Of a stretch of DNA of 64,000 bases, positions 50,339 through 58,035 are shown piece after piece. The stretch lies in assembly GCF_035944355.1 (NCBI RefSeq), contig NZ_DASZBH010000014.1:310001-374000 (forward strand), written 5' to 3'. A model generated the notes under the pieces. That model searched no databases. It had not been told where the DNA came from and saw nothing but the letters and a program-made list of their open reading frames with translations. How positions within the stretch are numbered: the first letter of the stretch is position 1; each line of letters opens with the position of its first letter. The DNA is from Frateuria_A sp035944355. Lineage in GTDB: Bacteria; Pseudomonadota; Gammaproteobacteria; Xanthomonadales; Rhodanobacteraceae. Made by a program: the position numbers and the translations under genes.

Positions 50339-51564
50339 GTCTTTCCCGCTGGGACCACTTGTTGCTCGACGCTACGCTGGCGACGTTCGCCGGCGAGCGC
50401 CCTTTCGGGCTGATCGAGTCCGCCGCGCTGGCGATCAAGGATGGCCGCATCGCCTGGTTGGGTTCGGTGGGCGACCTGCCGGGCGCACCTGAGGCATTGG
50501 CCGCATCCGTCGAACGGCTGGACGGCGCGCTGGTCACCCCTGGGCTGATCGACTGCCACACGCACCTGGTCTTCGGCGGCGATCGCGCGCACGAGTTCGA
50601 CCTGCGCCTTAACGGCGCCAGCTACGAAGAGATCGCCAAAGCCGGCGGCGGCATCGCCTCCACCGTGCGCGCCACCCGCGAGGCCGACGAGGACGAGCTC
50701 CTGCGCCAGAGCCTGCCGCGTGCGCAGGCCCTGCTGCGCGATGGCGTGACCACGCTGGAGATCAAGTCGGGCTACGGACTGGACCTGCCCACCGAGCGGC
50801 GCATGCTGCGCGCCGCAAGGCACCTCGGCGAGACGCTCGGCATCACCGTCCGCACCAGTTTCCTGGGCCTGCATGCGCTGCCGCCGGAGTACCGCGAGCG
50901 CCGCGCGGACTATGTGGCGCAGGTGAGCGAGTCGATGCTGCCCGCATTGGCCGCCGAGGGCCTGGTCGATGCGGTGGACGCCTTCTGCGAGGGCATCGGT
51001 TTCAGCCGCGAGGAAACCGCGCGCGTGTTCGAACGCGCGCAGGCGCTGGGCCTGCCGGTCAAGCTGCACGCGGAACAGCTTTCCGATCTCGACGGCGCCG
51101 CGCTGGTCGCCCATTACCAGGGGCTGTCGGCTGACCATCTGGAACACCTGAGCGACTCGGGAGTGCGCGCCATGGCGGCCGCCGGGACCGTGGCCGTGCT
51201 GCTGCCCGGGGCCTTCTACGCGCTGCGCGAAACCCGTCTGCCGCCGATCGGCGCGCTGCGCGCGCACGGCGTCCCGATCGCCATCGCCACCGACTGCAAT
51301 CCCGGCACCTCGCCGCTGCTCTCGCTGCGGCTGGCGGCCAACATGGCATGCACGCTGTTCCGGCTCACGCCGGAGGAGGCGCTGCGCGGCATCACCATCA
51401 ATGCCGCCCGTGCGCTGGGCCTGGCCGATCGCGGCACGCTCGCCGTGGGCCAGCGCGCGGATCTGGCGGTATGGCACGCACGGCAGCCGGCGCAACTGTG
51501 CTACTGGATCGGTGGCGCGCTACTGCGCAGCGCCTGGGCCGGTGGCGTCCGGATCGTCACCTAG
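50335..51564 (+). CDS. hutI: Imidazolonepropionase
   Basis: A 409-residue amidohydrolase from the ATG at 50335, overlapping the CLC stop by four bases. The active-site regions are TPGLIDCHTHLVFGGDRAHEF, LEIKSGYGLD, LKLHAEQLSD, SADHLEHLS and IATDCNPGTS, all HutI-specific. It opens the imidazolone ring to N-formimidoyl-L-glutamate, the substrate of HutF encoded 3 kb away. It has full length with all metal ligands. Confidence 0.95.
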   Translation: MSLSRWDHLLLDATLATFAGERPFGLIESAALAIKDGRIAWLGSVGDLPGAPEALAASVERLDGALVTPGLIDCHTHLVFGGDRAHEFDLRLNGASYEEIAKAGGGIASTVRATREADEDELLRQSLPRAQALLRDGVTTLEIKSGYGLDLPTERRMLRAARHLGETLGITVRTSFLGLHALPPEYRERRADYVAQVSESMLPALAAEGLVDAVDAFCEGIGFSREETARVFERAQALGLPVKLHAEQLSDLDGAALVAHYQGLSADHLEHLSDSGVRAMAAAGTVAVLLPGAFYALRETRLPPIGALRAHGVPIAIATDCNPGTSPLLSLRLAANMACTLFRLTPEEALRGITINAARALGLADRGTLAVGQRADLAVWHARQPAQLCYWIGGALLRSAWAGGVRIVT

Positions 51565-51666
51565 AGGCGAACCGGAACCCACCTTCGCGCCAAGTCCGTG
51601 ACAGGGCCGCCCGGCCTAATCAGGTGCCGGAGCGATGCAGCAAAACATGCCGTCCCGCGCCGACGG

Positions 51667-52479
51667 CTACGGTTCCGGCGTCTTGGCGGGGATGAACGGC
51701 GATACCGGATCGCTGGCGGGGAAGGTCTCTTCCACCGCCTCGTCGGTGAGATCGCTCTCGTGGGCCTTGCGGCCTTTCCGCTCGTTCTCCGTCTCCGGCC
51801 GTTGCGGCGCGACATGGTCGGGGTGCCTGATGTCTTTGCGGTCGTGGCTGCTCATGGTGTGGCTCCGCTGGGTGTTGTTCCATTCCGGCAGGCGCGCGTC
51901 GATGCGTGTGATGTCGGCCTTGGCAACCTCCTGCATGCAAGCGAGGGCGCGCTGGTTGCGCAAGGGCGTCTGCGATGCGATGCCGTCGGCCGGCGCCCAC
52001 AGGGGAAAACCGCGCATCTGCGCATCCAGCGCGGTGCGTAGCACGCAATCGTCGCCGGCGATGCCGACCACGGCCAGCGCCTGCACGCCGAGCTTTTCGA
52101 TCAGCGTGGACAGCGGCGTCTCGTAGAACGCCGAATGCCGCGGCTTGAGCACGAAATAGTCATCGACGCCAGGCAGCAGGCCGTCGCTCAATGCCGCGCC
52201 CCGCGAACCGACGCGCCGGCAATGTTCGATGATCTTGGCCAGGTCGGCATGCCAGCGCCCGAAGTTGTCGTTGGCATAGATCACCGGCAATCCGCGCGTG
52301 TGGTACCAGTCCCGTAGGTGGGCGATGGCGCTGGCCGCCGGCATCGCCTGCTCCAGTAGCGCTTCGCCGCCGTCGAACTCGAGGTCGTTGAGCATGTCCA
52401 CGATCAGCAAGGCGCTGCGCGAGGGTTCAAACCGCGCATCGTTGTCGGTCAGGACGGTGCTGTTGCCCATGGCCGCCAT
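51667..52479 (-). CDS. Isochorismatase-like cysteine hydrolase with FPASDP-motif tail
   Basis: A 270-residue protein. Residues 15-205 are an isochorismatase-fold hydrolase with Asp in LLIVDMLNDLEFD, Lys in FVLKPRHSAFYETPL and Cys in VGIAGDDCVLRTALDA. From residue 209 (MSSHDRKD) the remaining 62 residues are hydrophilic and carry DEAVEETFPASDPVSPF. This motif is usually seen in separate short proteins. An internal ATG there is preceded by GGAG, so a separate product could also be made. The gene overlaps the hemerythrin stop by one base, which couples the two. Substrate unknown. Confidence 0.85.
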   Translation of the reverse strand: MAAMGNSTVLTDNDARFEPSRSALLIVDMLNDLEFDGGEALLEQAMPAASAIAHLRDWYHTRGLPVIYANDNFGRWHADLAKIIEHCRRVGSRGAALSDGLLPGVDDYFVLKPRHSAFYETPLSTLIEKLGVQALAVVGIAGDDCVLRTALDAQMRGFPLWAPADGIASQTPLRNQRALACMQEVAKADITRIDARLPEWNNTQRSHTMSSHDRKDIRHPDHVAPQRPETENERKGRKAHESDLTDEAVEETFPASDPVSPFIPAKTPEP

Positions 52480-52946
52480 CAGCCCGCCTGCGCCCTTTTC
52501 TTGAGTTCCAGCTTGCGCTGCGCCATCTGCTCGCCGAGTTCCTCCAGCGTCTTCTTGCTCATCAGCGCCTTGGCGCGCTTGAACATCTCCTTCTCTTCCT
52601 CGTTGGCGTGGTGCTCGAACAGCTCCTTCAGCACCTTGGCGCGACCGGAGAATTTCTCGCTGTCGGCGTCGGTCTTGAGCAGGTCCGGCAGCACCAGGTC
52701 ACCGGCGGCGCGATGTTCCTCGAGGGCCTCGAAATACATCTGGGCGTCGTCCTTGCCGTCGCCCGAATTCTTGAAGGCCGGATAGAAGATTTCCTCCTCG
52801 ATGGTGTTGTGCACCGTGAGGTTGGTCTGGATCTTCTCGAGCAGCTCCTTCCGCTTCTTCACGGCACGGGTGGTGGTGCCAGAGAGCTCCTCCAGCAGCG
52901 CACGCATGTTCTTGTGGTCCTGCGTCAAAAGCTCGATTGCGTTCAT
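52479..52946 (-). CDS. Hemerythrin-domain protein
   Basis: A 155-residue four-helix bundle of the HHE/hemerythrin type. Iron-ligand candidates are QDHKNM near the N-terminus, VHNTIEEEIFYPAF, LEEHRAAGD and FEHHANEEEKEMF. It probably binds a di-iron centre and senses or stores O2 or NO, or supports Fe-S repair. It precedes the isochorismatase-like gene with a one-base overlap. A terminator from the preceding Thx gene lies upstream. Confidence 0.9.
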   Translation of the reverse strand: MNAIELLTQDHKNMRALLEELSGTTTRAVKKRKELLEKIQTNLTVHNTIEEEIFYPAFKNSGDGKDDAQMYFEALEEHRAAGDLVLPDLLKTDADSEKFSGRAKVLKELFEHHANEEEKEMFKRAKALMSKKTLEELGEQMAQRKLELKKRAQAG

Positions 52947-53042
52947 GTGCGCTCCGTCGTGCCCCTGCTCGGGAACACTTCCATGGCTGCGGTGAAGCGC
53001 GTGTCTTCCGGGCTTGAATGCATGCCGAACCGCAAAAACAAA

Positions 53043-53064
53043 AACCCCCGCGCGAGCGGGGGTT
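53043..53064 (-). terminator. Terminator of the Thx gene (minus strand)
   Basis: The stem AACCCCCGC / GCGGGGGTT with loop GCGA is read on the minus strand, followed there by a TTTTTGTTTTT run, 30 bp after the Thx stop. Strong intrinsic terminator. Confidence 0.88.
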
Positions 53065-53091
53065 CTGCAATCGGCAAGCAGGAAGAGCCGC

Positions 53092-53253
53092 TCAGGCGGA
53101 CTTCTTCCTCGGCGCGGCCTTCTTGGCGGCGGCCGGCTTGGTCACGGTCGCCTTGGCGCCGACCACGGCCGGCTGCGCGTCATGCGCGCGGGTGTTGCCG
53201 TAGCTGCCGCGGTAGGTCTTGCCGCGACGGGTCTTGCGATCGCCCTTACCCAT
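53092..53253 (-). CDS. 30S ribosomal protein THX family
   Basis: A 53-residue basic protein from the ATG at 53253, with GGAG upstream. The first 20 residues, MGKGDRKTRRGKTYRGSYGN, match the THX signature (GKGDKRTKRGK...GxYG). The rest is an Ala/Lys-rich tail ending KKAAPRKKSA. THX sits in the 30S head in Thermus and has relatives in many bacteria. A strong terminator follows. Confidence 0.9.
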   Translation of the reverse strand: MGKGDRKTRRGKTYRGSYGNTRAHDAQPAVVGAKATVTKPAAAKKAAPRKKSA

Positions 53254-53357
53254 GGGAACTCCTTGATTCGTAATGCGTGAATGGCCGGACATCGTAGCAG
53301 CGGCCGGGTAAAGCGCAAGAGCTTCGCCAATGCCCTCCGGCACCCCGCGGCATGCGG

Positions 53358-54341
53358 TCAACGGTGCCCGTGCCCCAGGCAGTCGCGCACCCGGTCGGTG
53401 CACGGACCGGCATCGACCTGAACGGTCACGTGCAGGATGCCGAAGCGCTGGCGCAGCAATGCATGGATCGCCGTCACGGCCGCCCCGCCGTCGCCATCGT
53501 CCACCTGCGCGTGCAGCGTGGCCATGCGCGAGCCGGAGGCGAGCTGCCAGACGTGCAGGTGGTGGATGTCGAGGATCGAGCCATCGGCCTGCCGCAGCGC
53601 CTGCTCGACCTCGCCGACATCGAGATCCTCGGGCACGCCTTCGAGCAGGATGTGCGCCGATTTGCGCAGCAGCCGCCAGGCGTTGCCCAGTATCAACAGC
53701 GACACCAGCAGCGAAAGCACCGGGTCGGCCCAGTTCCAGTGCAGCCAGCGCACGGCCAGTGCCGCCAGCACCGCGCCGACCGAGCCGAGCAGGTCGCCCA
53801 GCACGTGCAGGCTGGCGCTGGCCATGTTGACGTCGTCGTGCGCATGGCCGTGCAGGATGCGCAGCACCAGCAGGTTCACCAGCAGGCCGACCACCGCCAC
53901 CGCCAGCATCACGCCGGAGAGGATCGCGCCCGGATGCATCAGGCGCACCGCCGCCTCGTAGGCGATGAAACCGACCAGTACGAACTGGGTCAGCGCGTTG
54001 ACGAAGCCGGCGAGCACCTCCAGCCGTCCATAGCCATAGCTGCGGCGGGCATCGGCCGGGCGCAGGGCCAGCCGTGCGCCGGCGAAAGCCAGCGCGAGCG
54101 CGAGTGCGTCGACCATCATGTGGCCGGCATCGGCGAGCAGCGCGAGCGAGCCCGACCAGAAGCCGCCGACCGCCTCGGCCAGCAGCATCAGCAGGGTCAG
54201 CAGGAAAGCGAGCAGCAGCTTGCGACCGCGCAGATGGCCGTCCTGATCGTCGTGACCGTGACCGTGACCGTGACCGTGATCGTGATCGTGATCGTGATCG
54301 TGATCGTGATCGTGAGAATGTTGCGGGAGAGCGTGAGTCAT
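53358..54341 (-). CDS. CDF family zinc exporter with His/Asp repeat N-terminus
   Basis: The 327-residue protein has a His-rich N-terminal 37 residues, encoded by a hexanucleotide repeat (six HD then four HG pairs). Six helices follow. Zinc-site motifs are SGSLALLADAGHMMVDALALALA and MASASLHVLGDLLGSVGAV, typical of ZitB/CzcD. The C-terminal cytoplasmic domain contains LDIHHLHVWQLASG. It exports Zn(II) in exchange for protons. It lies 47 bp downstream of the MerC-domain gene, which carries a Zur-like box. Confidence 0.92.
   Translation of the reverse strand: MTHALPQHSHDHDHDHDHDHDHGHGHGHGHDDQDGHLRGRKLLLAFLLTLLMLLAEAVGGFWSGSLALLADAGHMMVDALALALAFAGARLALRPADARRSYGYGRLEVLAGFVNALTQFVLVGFIAYEAAVRLMHPGAILSGVMLAVAVVGLLVNLLVLRILHGHAHDDVNMASASLHVLGDLLGSVGAVLAALAVRWLHWNWADPVLSLLVSLLILGNAWRLLRKSAHILLEGVPEDLDVGEVEQALRQADGSILDIHHLHVWQLASGSRMATLHAQVDDGDGGAAVTAIHALLRQRFGILHVTVQVDAGPCTDRVRDCLGHGHR
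54251..54310. repeat. Ten-copy hexanucleotide repeat within the zinc exporter gene
   Basis: Four CGTGAC followed by six CGTGAT units in perfect phase encode the (HG)4 and (HD)6 blocks on the minus strand. Copy-number change by slippage would add or remove two residues without shifting the frame, so zinc-binding capacity could vary among strains. Confidence 0.9.
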
Positions 54342-54388
54342 CGCGCCATCCTAGGAACGCCTCACCGCGTTACACAATCACCGCGTGC

Positions 54389-54811
54389 TCAGTGCACGCA
54401 GCCAGGCCCGTGCACGTGCGGTTGCCGCCGGTCGATGCGCAGGTTGACGAAATGCGCGCTCGCCAGCAGCACGCCGCCACAAGTCACCAACGTGGCGTGC
54501 AAAGCGAGCTGGTACTGCTCGGCCACCGTCACGCCCAACAACAGCAGGGACAACCCCGGAAACGCCAGCATCAACGGTACCGGCCGGTGATGCCGGCGAT
54601 AGCCGTTGACCAGCGTCAGCAGCGCCAGCGCACAGGCGAACACCACGAAAGCCCGCTCGAAACGAACGTCGGCGAGGAACTGCAGCCCCAGCAGCGGCAG
54701 CAGCGCCAGCACGAACGGAAGCACCGCACAATGGACTGCGCAGAGAAACGAAGCGACGGCGCCGAAGCGATCGGCGGTCTGCCATGCGCGTGAGGGTGGC
54801 GGCTGGGCCAT
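54389..54811 (-). CDS. MerC-domain membrane protein
   Basis: A 140-residue protein from the ATG at 54811. A longer version from 54841 (ten more residues) is possible and would be almost leaderless, given a TATAAA at 54847-54852. Four helices are seen. The MerC CC-pair is present as GAVASFLCAVHCAVLPFVL, and the C-terminal RRQPHVHGPGCVH is rich in metal ligands. MerC proteins move Hg(II) or other thiophilic ions inward; no mer operon is nearby. A Zur-like box lies on its promoter and a zinc exporter gene is 47 bp downstream, so zinc is the likely metal. Confidence 0.82.
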   Translation of the reverse strand: MAQPPPSRAWQTADRFGAVASFLCAVHCAVLPFVLALLPLLGLQFLADVRFERAFVVFACALALLTLVNGYRRHHRPVPLMLAFPGLSLLLLGVTVAEQYQLALHATLVTCGGVLLASAHFVNLRIDRRQPHVHGPGCVH

Positions 54812-54841
54812 CGATGGCGTCCATGGAGGAACGCCGACCAT

Positions 54842-54854
54842 GTTACTTTATAAC
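54842..54854. promoter_or_regulatory. Candidate Zur box on the MerC-domain gene promoter
   Basis: GTTACTTTATAAC has the GTTA-N5-TAAC core of gammaproteobacterial Zur sites (GTTATANTATAAC) with all eight core bases. It covers a TATAAA -10 element of the minus-strand gene. A zur-like gene lies just upstream. The site fits Zur control, though the downstream products would be a MerC-like carrier and an exporter. Confidence 0.6.
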
Positions 54855-55004
54855 GCGACCGACTGTCATCGTCCCGCAACCGCCGGTCAACCGGGCGGCC
54901 ATGGCGGCGTTCTAGCCTGATCGGACACCGGACCCGCTGCCTGCCATCGGGTCGACGATTTTCCGGTGCGGCAACGTTCCCTCCCCGCCAACACCGGGAA
55001 AACC

Positions 55005-55037
55005 GCGGGGCGCGATACGGGATGTATCGCGCCCCGC
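55005..55037 (-). terminator. Long hairpin terminator after zur
   Basis: A perfect 14-bp stem (GCGGGGCGCGATAC / GTATCGCGCCCCGC) with a 5-base loop, 15 bp after the zur stop codon on the minus strand, followed there by GGTTTTCC. It isolates zur from the MerC-domain gene. Confidence 0.8.
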
Positions 55038-55051
55038 ACCTTTTCCGCCGC

Positions 55052-55504
55052 TCAGCTCTTGCGGCACTGCTTGCACAGGCCGTGCACCTCCAGCGTCTGC
55101 GCCTGCGGGCGGAAACCGAAGGCGCGGGCCTGGGCCTCGATCAGCTCGGCCACCCGCGCGTCGCACACTTCCTGCGCACTCGCGCAGTTGTCGCAGATCA
55201 GGAACGGCACCTGATGCGCCTCGTCCGGATGGTGGCAGGAGACGTAGGCGTTGATCGATTCGAGCTTGTGGATGAAACCCTGTTCGAGCAGGAAATCCAG
55301 CGACCGGTAGACCGTGGGCGGGGCGGCGTTGCCGTGGCGCTCGCGCAGCTGGTCGAGAAGGTCGTACGCCTTGATCGGCTTGCCGGCCGCAGCGATCAGC
55401 TCGAGCACTTCCTTGCGCAGCGGCGTCAGGCGCAGTCCACGCGCCTCGCTGGCATGCTCGACCGCCGCCACGAACCCGTGGGCGTCGTCGTGATGATGGT
55501 GCAT
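55052..55504 (-). CDS. zur: Fur family transcriptional repressor, Zur type
   Basis: A 150-residue protein from the ATG at 55504. A GTG at 55522 with GGGGAA upstream would add six residues. The N-terminus is His-rich (MHHHHDDAHGF). The DNA-binding domain includes GLRLTPLRKEVLELIAAAGKPIKAYDLLDQLRER and PPTVYRSLDFLLEQGFIHKLESINAYVSCHH. Structural zinc pairs are CDNC and CKQC, and the metal-sensing region is HPDEAHQVPF, as in Zur. It represses zinc uptake in high zinc. In Xanthomonas, Zur also activates a zinc efflux gene. Confidence 0.9.
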   Translation of the reverse strand: MHHHHDDAHGFVAAVEHASEARGLRLTPLRKEVLELIAAAGKPIKAYDLLDQLRERHGNAAPPTVYRSLDFLLEQGFIHKLESINAYVSCHHPDEAHQVPFLICDNCASAQEVCDARVAELIEAQARAFGFRPQAQTLEVHGLCKQCRKS

Positions 55505-55607
55505 ATGCGTCTTGCCTGACACGTCGTGTTCCCCGTAAGCCTGGGCAGATGATAGACCCGCGCGCCAGCCCGTAGGTTGGGACGGCGGCGCGCGATCCCA
55601 ACGGCCG

Positions 55608-55880
55608 CTAGCGCCGCGGCAGCGGTGGTGGCGCTCCGCGGCGGGGTCGGCGCAGGATGACCAGCCAGCCGATCGGACCCAGCACGAACGACCAGGCGAT
55701 GCCTTCGGCGGTCCGCCCCCGCCACCGGCCCAGGGCGGCGCCGACGGCAATGAAAAGGAGGTTCCACCAGAACAGCGCGCCCCACGGCACCAGCGCCATC
55801 AGGTTCAGAAAGACCCGCCAGAACGCGCCCGGCGCTTGCGGATCGACGCCCTGCATGGCCCGGGCGAGCAGCTCGTCCAC
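55608..55880 (-). CDS. Small membrane protein of unknown function
   Basis: The 90-residue protein has two clear hydrophobic helices (FLNLMALVPWGALFWWNLLFIAVGAALG and TAEGIAWSFVLGPIGWLVIL) and a basic C-terminus. The WGALFWWNLLFIAVGALLG style is common among xanthomonad hypothetical proteins. It lies 15 bp downstream of gltX on the same strand and probably shares its transcript. No domain is recognised. Confidence 0.65.
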   Translation of the reverse strand: MDELLARAMQGVDPQAPGAFWRVFLNLMALVPWGALFWWNLLFIAVGAALGRWRGRTAEGIAWSFVLGPIGWLVILRRPRRGAPPPLPRR

Positions 55881-55895
55881 GCGGGGCGCCGCGCC

Positions 55896-57311
55896 TCAGC
55901 CCTGCGCGCGCGCCAGCGCGTCGGCGATGCGCTCGAGCGCTACCGAACGGCCGGCCAGATAGATGGTGTGGTCGATCGACGGCGATACCTGGGTGCCGGT
56001 CATCGCCACGCGCAGCGGCTGGGCGATCTTGCCCATGCCCAGCTCCAGTTTCGCGGCGATCCGCTCGATCGCCTGGTGAATCGACTCGGGCTTCCATTCG
56101 ACCTCGGCCAGCAGGACCCGGGCTTCCTCCAGCACGGCCACGGCGCTTTCGTTCCGCAGGTGCTTGGCGACCGCCTTGTCGTCCCATTCGCTGATCGGCG
56201 CGTACCAGATCCTGGCGCGCTCGGCCATTTCCTTGAGCGTGTGCACGCGGTCGCGCAGCGCCACGATGACATCGGCGGGCGCGGGCCCCCGTCCGGCATC
56301 GATTCCCGCACGCTCGAGGTGCCAAGCGAACTCCGGTGCGATCGCCTGCGGATCGTCGGTCTTGAGGTAGTGCTGGTTGAGCCAGGCGAGCTTCTCGGTA
56401 TCGAAGCGCGACGCAGCCTTGTTCACGTCGGAAATATCGAACAAGCGGACCATCTCCTCGCGCGAGAAGATCTCCTGGTCGCCGTGCGACCAGCCCAGCC
56501 GCACCAGGTAGTTGAGGATGGCGTGAGGCAGGTAGCCCGCGTCGCGATACTCCATCACGCTGACCGAGCCGGTGCGCTTGGACAGCTTCTTGCCTTCCTT
56601 GTCCAGGATCATCGGCAGGTGCGCGAACTCCGGCACCGGCGCACCCAGCGCCTTGTAGATGTTGATCTGGCGCGGCGTGTTGTTGACGTGGTCGTCGCCG
56701 CGGATGACCTCGGTGATGCCCATGTCGATGTCGTCCACGACCACGGCGAAGTTGTAGGTCGGCCAGCCGTCGGAGCGGAAGATCACCAGGTCGTCGAGTT
56801 CGGCGTTGGCCCATTCCACCCGGCCCTTGACCTTGTCCTCGAACACCACCGAACCCTCGGTCGGGTTCCGGAAACGGATCACGCGGTTGGGGTCGTCGCG
56901 GCGCGCTTCATGAAAGCCGGGCTCGTTGCGATCGCGGTAATAGCCGTTGTAGCGGGGCTTCTCGCCCTTGGCCATGGCGGCCTCGCGCATGGCTTCGATC
57001 TCTTCCTTGCTCTCGTAGGCGTAGTAGGCCTTGCCTTCGGCGAGCAGGCGCTCGGCCACTTCCTTGTAGCGGGCCAGGCGGTGGGTCTGGTAGACCGCCG
57101 GCGCGTCGGCGGAAAGATCCAGCCACGCCATCGCGTCGAGGATCGCCTGCACCGCCTCGTCCGTGGAGCGCTCGCGGTCGGTATCCTCGATGCGCAGCAG
57201 GAACTGTCCGCCGCGGCGGCGCGCTTCCAGCCAGCAGTACAGCGCGGTGCGCGCGCCGCCGATATGCAGGAAACCGGTGGGACTGGGAGCGAAACGGGTG
57301 CGGACGGTCAT
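55896..57311 (-). CDS. gltX: Glutamate--tRNA ligase
   Basis: The 471-residue class I synthetase has the HIGH-type motif FAPSPTGFLHIGGARTALY, the KMSKS-type motif KEGKKLSKRTGSVS and the anticodon-binding C-terminal domain. GluRS landmarks are LRIEDTDRERS, PTYNFAVVVDDIDMGITEVIRGDDHVNNTPRQ and NKAASRFDTEKLAWLNQHYL. It charges tRNA-Glu. It has full length. The region upstream on the plus-coordinate side is decayed. Confidence 0.96.
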   Translation of the reverse strand: MTVRTRFAPSPTGFLHIGGARTALYCWLEARRRGGQFLLRIEDTDRERSTDEAVQAILDAMAWLDLSADAPAVYQTHRLARYKEVAERLLAEGKAYYAYESKEEIEAMREAAMAKGEKPRYNGYYRDRNEPGFHEARRDDPNRVIRFRNPTEGSVVFEDKVKGRVEWANAELDDLVIFRSDGWPTYNFAVVVDDIDMGITEVIRGDDHVNNTPRQINIYKALGAPVPEFAHLPMILDKEGKKLSKRTGSVSVMEYRDAGYLPHAILNYLVRLGWSHGDQEIFSREEMVRLFDISDVNKAASRFDTEKLAWLNQHYLKTDDPQAIAPEFAWHLERAGIDAGRGPAPADVIVALRDRVHTLKEMAERARIWYAPISEWDDKAVAKHLRNESAVAVLEEARVLLAEVEWKPESIHQAIERIAAKLELGMGKIAQPLRVAMTGTQVSPSIDHTIYLAGRSVALERIADALARAQG

Positions 57312-57382
57312 GGGGAGTCTTCTGGTGCGAGGCCAAACGCGGGATTTTAGCCGATACCCGGCGTCCAGCCGACCTGCGGCGC

Positions 57383-57655
57383 GTGATGGCGGCCGCCGGA
57401 TGGCTCGGAGCCGTCGCAGGGCCGCATGCGGACAACCCCGGCTACGACCGCCTTGGGTATCGGCTTCACCCCTGCGGTGCTCGGCGCAGGTCAGGCACCT
57501 GGGAACAGGGTCTGCCCGACTGGAGCCTCGACCGCGTCGACGGCGTCGCTTCCCGCCAGGCCAGCATCGACACCTTGCTGCGCTTGGGGCTGGAAGGCCC
57601 GCTCGAACTGCGGCCCGGCGTCGTGCCCTACGACCGCCTGCGCAGCGGCGACTAG
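57383..57655 (+). pseudogene. Frame-broken N-terminal remnant of a PF13557-like outer membrane 'transporter' gene
   Basis: The open frame (GTG 57383 or ATG 57386) has no ribosome site. Its end reads SGTWEQGLPDWSLDRVDGVASRQASIDTLLRLGLEGPLELRPGVVPYDRL. In another frame, 57456-57495 gives GIGFTPAVLGAGQ, which belongs between PGYDRLG and TWEQGLPDW. Put together, they give the YDRPGxGFxxxVLxxGxxxxEQGLPDW start and LLRLGLxxPLELxxGxxPY of PF13557-type beta-barrel proteins, about 250 residues when intact. So two compensating indels and an early stop indicate a dead gene. The family assignment is from memory. Confidence 0.55.
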
Positions 57656-57696
57656 AGCAACGGTACTTCGGTCGCTGACCGCACCCGTTCGCCCGA

Positions 57697-58014
57697 TCAG
57701 CGCATGCCGTTCTCGCAGCCCCAGCCGGAGCAGATGAGCATGTTCGGGTCGCGATGGAACGCTCCGAGCAACATCGCCGAAACGCTGCCTGCCGAAGGCG
57801 GCATGATCTCCGGCGTGGTCTGGTCGATCTCTATCTGCGGTGGCGCGTTGTCTGGCGGTGCCTGACGCAGAACGAACTTCACCACGAAGAGCTGGTGATG
57901 TGAGGAAGGCGCTTCGTGCAGCGGCGCCGTGGCCTGCACCGGTTCCATCGCCACGGTGGCGATCGCGGCGCTCGGTAACGCCAGCATGGCGGCGGCAATG
58001 AGTCTGGCTTTCAT
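57697..58014 (-). CDS. Exported protein of unknown function
   Basis: A 105-residue protein from the ATG at 58014, with a strong GGAGG 5 bp upstream. The N-terminal MKARLIAAAMLALPSAAIATVAM is a Sec signal. The mature part contains HHQLFVVKFVLRQAPPDNAPPQIEIDQTTPEIMPPSAG and two cysteines (LICSGWGCENGMR) that may form a disulfide. No known family is recognised. It follows, by 22 bp, the remnant of a DUF4399 gene on the same strand, so it may have lost a partner. Confidence 0.6.
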   Translation of the reverse strand: MKARLIAAAMLALPSAAIATVAMEPVQATAPLHEAPSSHHQLFVVKFVLRQAPPDNAPPQIEIDQTTPEIMPPSAGSVSAMLLGAFHRDPNMLICSGWGCENGMR

Positions 58015-58035
58015 TGGGACCTCCGGGCGACCTGC

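Noticed and set aside
45820..51564. hutF, GNAT-nitrilase, CLC and hutI as a single hut operon
   Set aside because: hutF is on the minus strand and the others on the plus strand, so they cannot be one transcript.
54251..54316. CRISPR-like tandem repeats
   Set aside because: The units are 6 bp with no spacers and lie inside a coding sequence, encoding the His-rich start of the zinc exporter.
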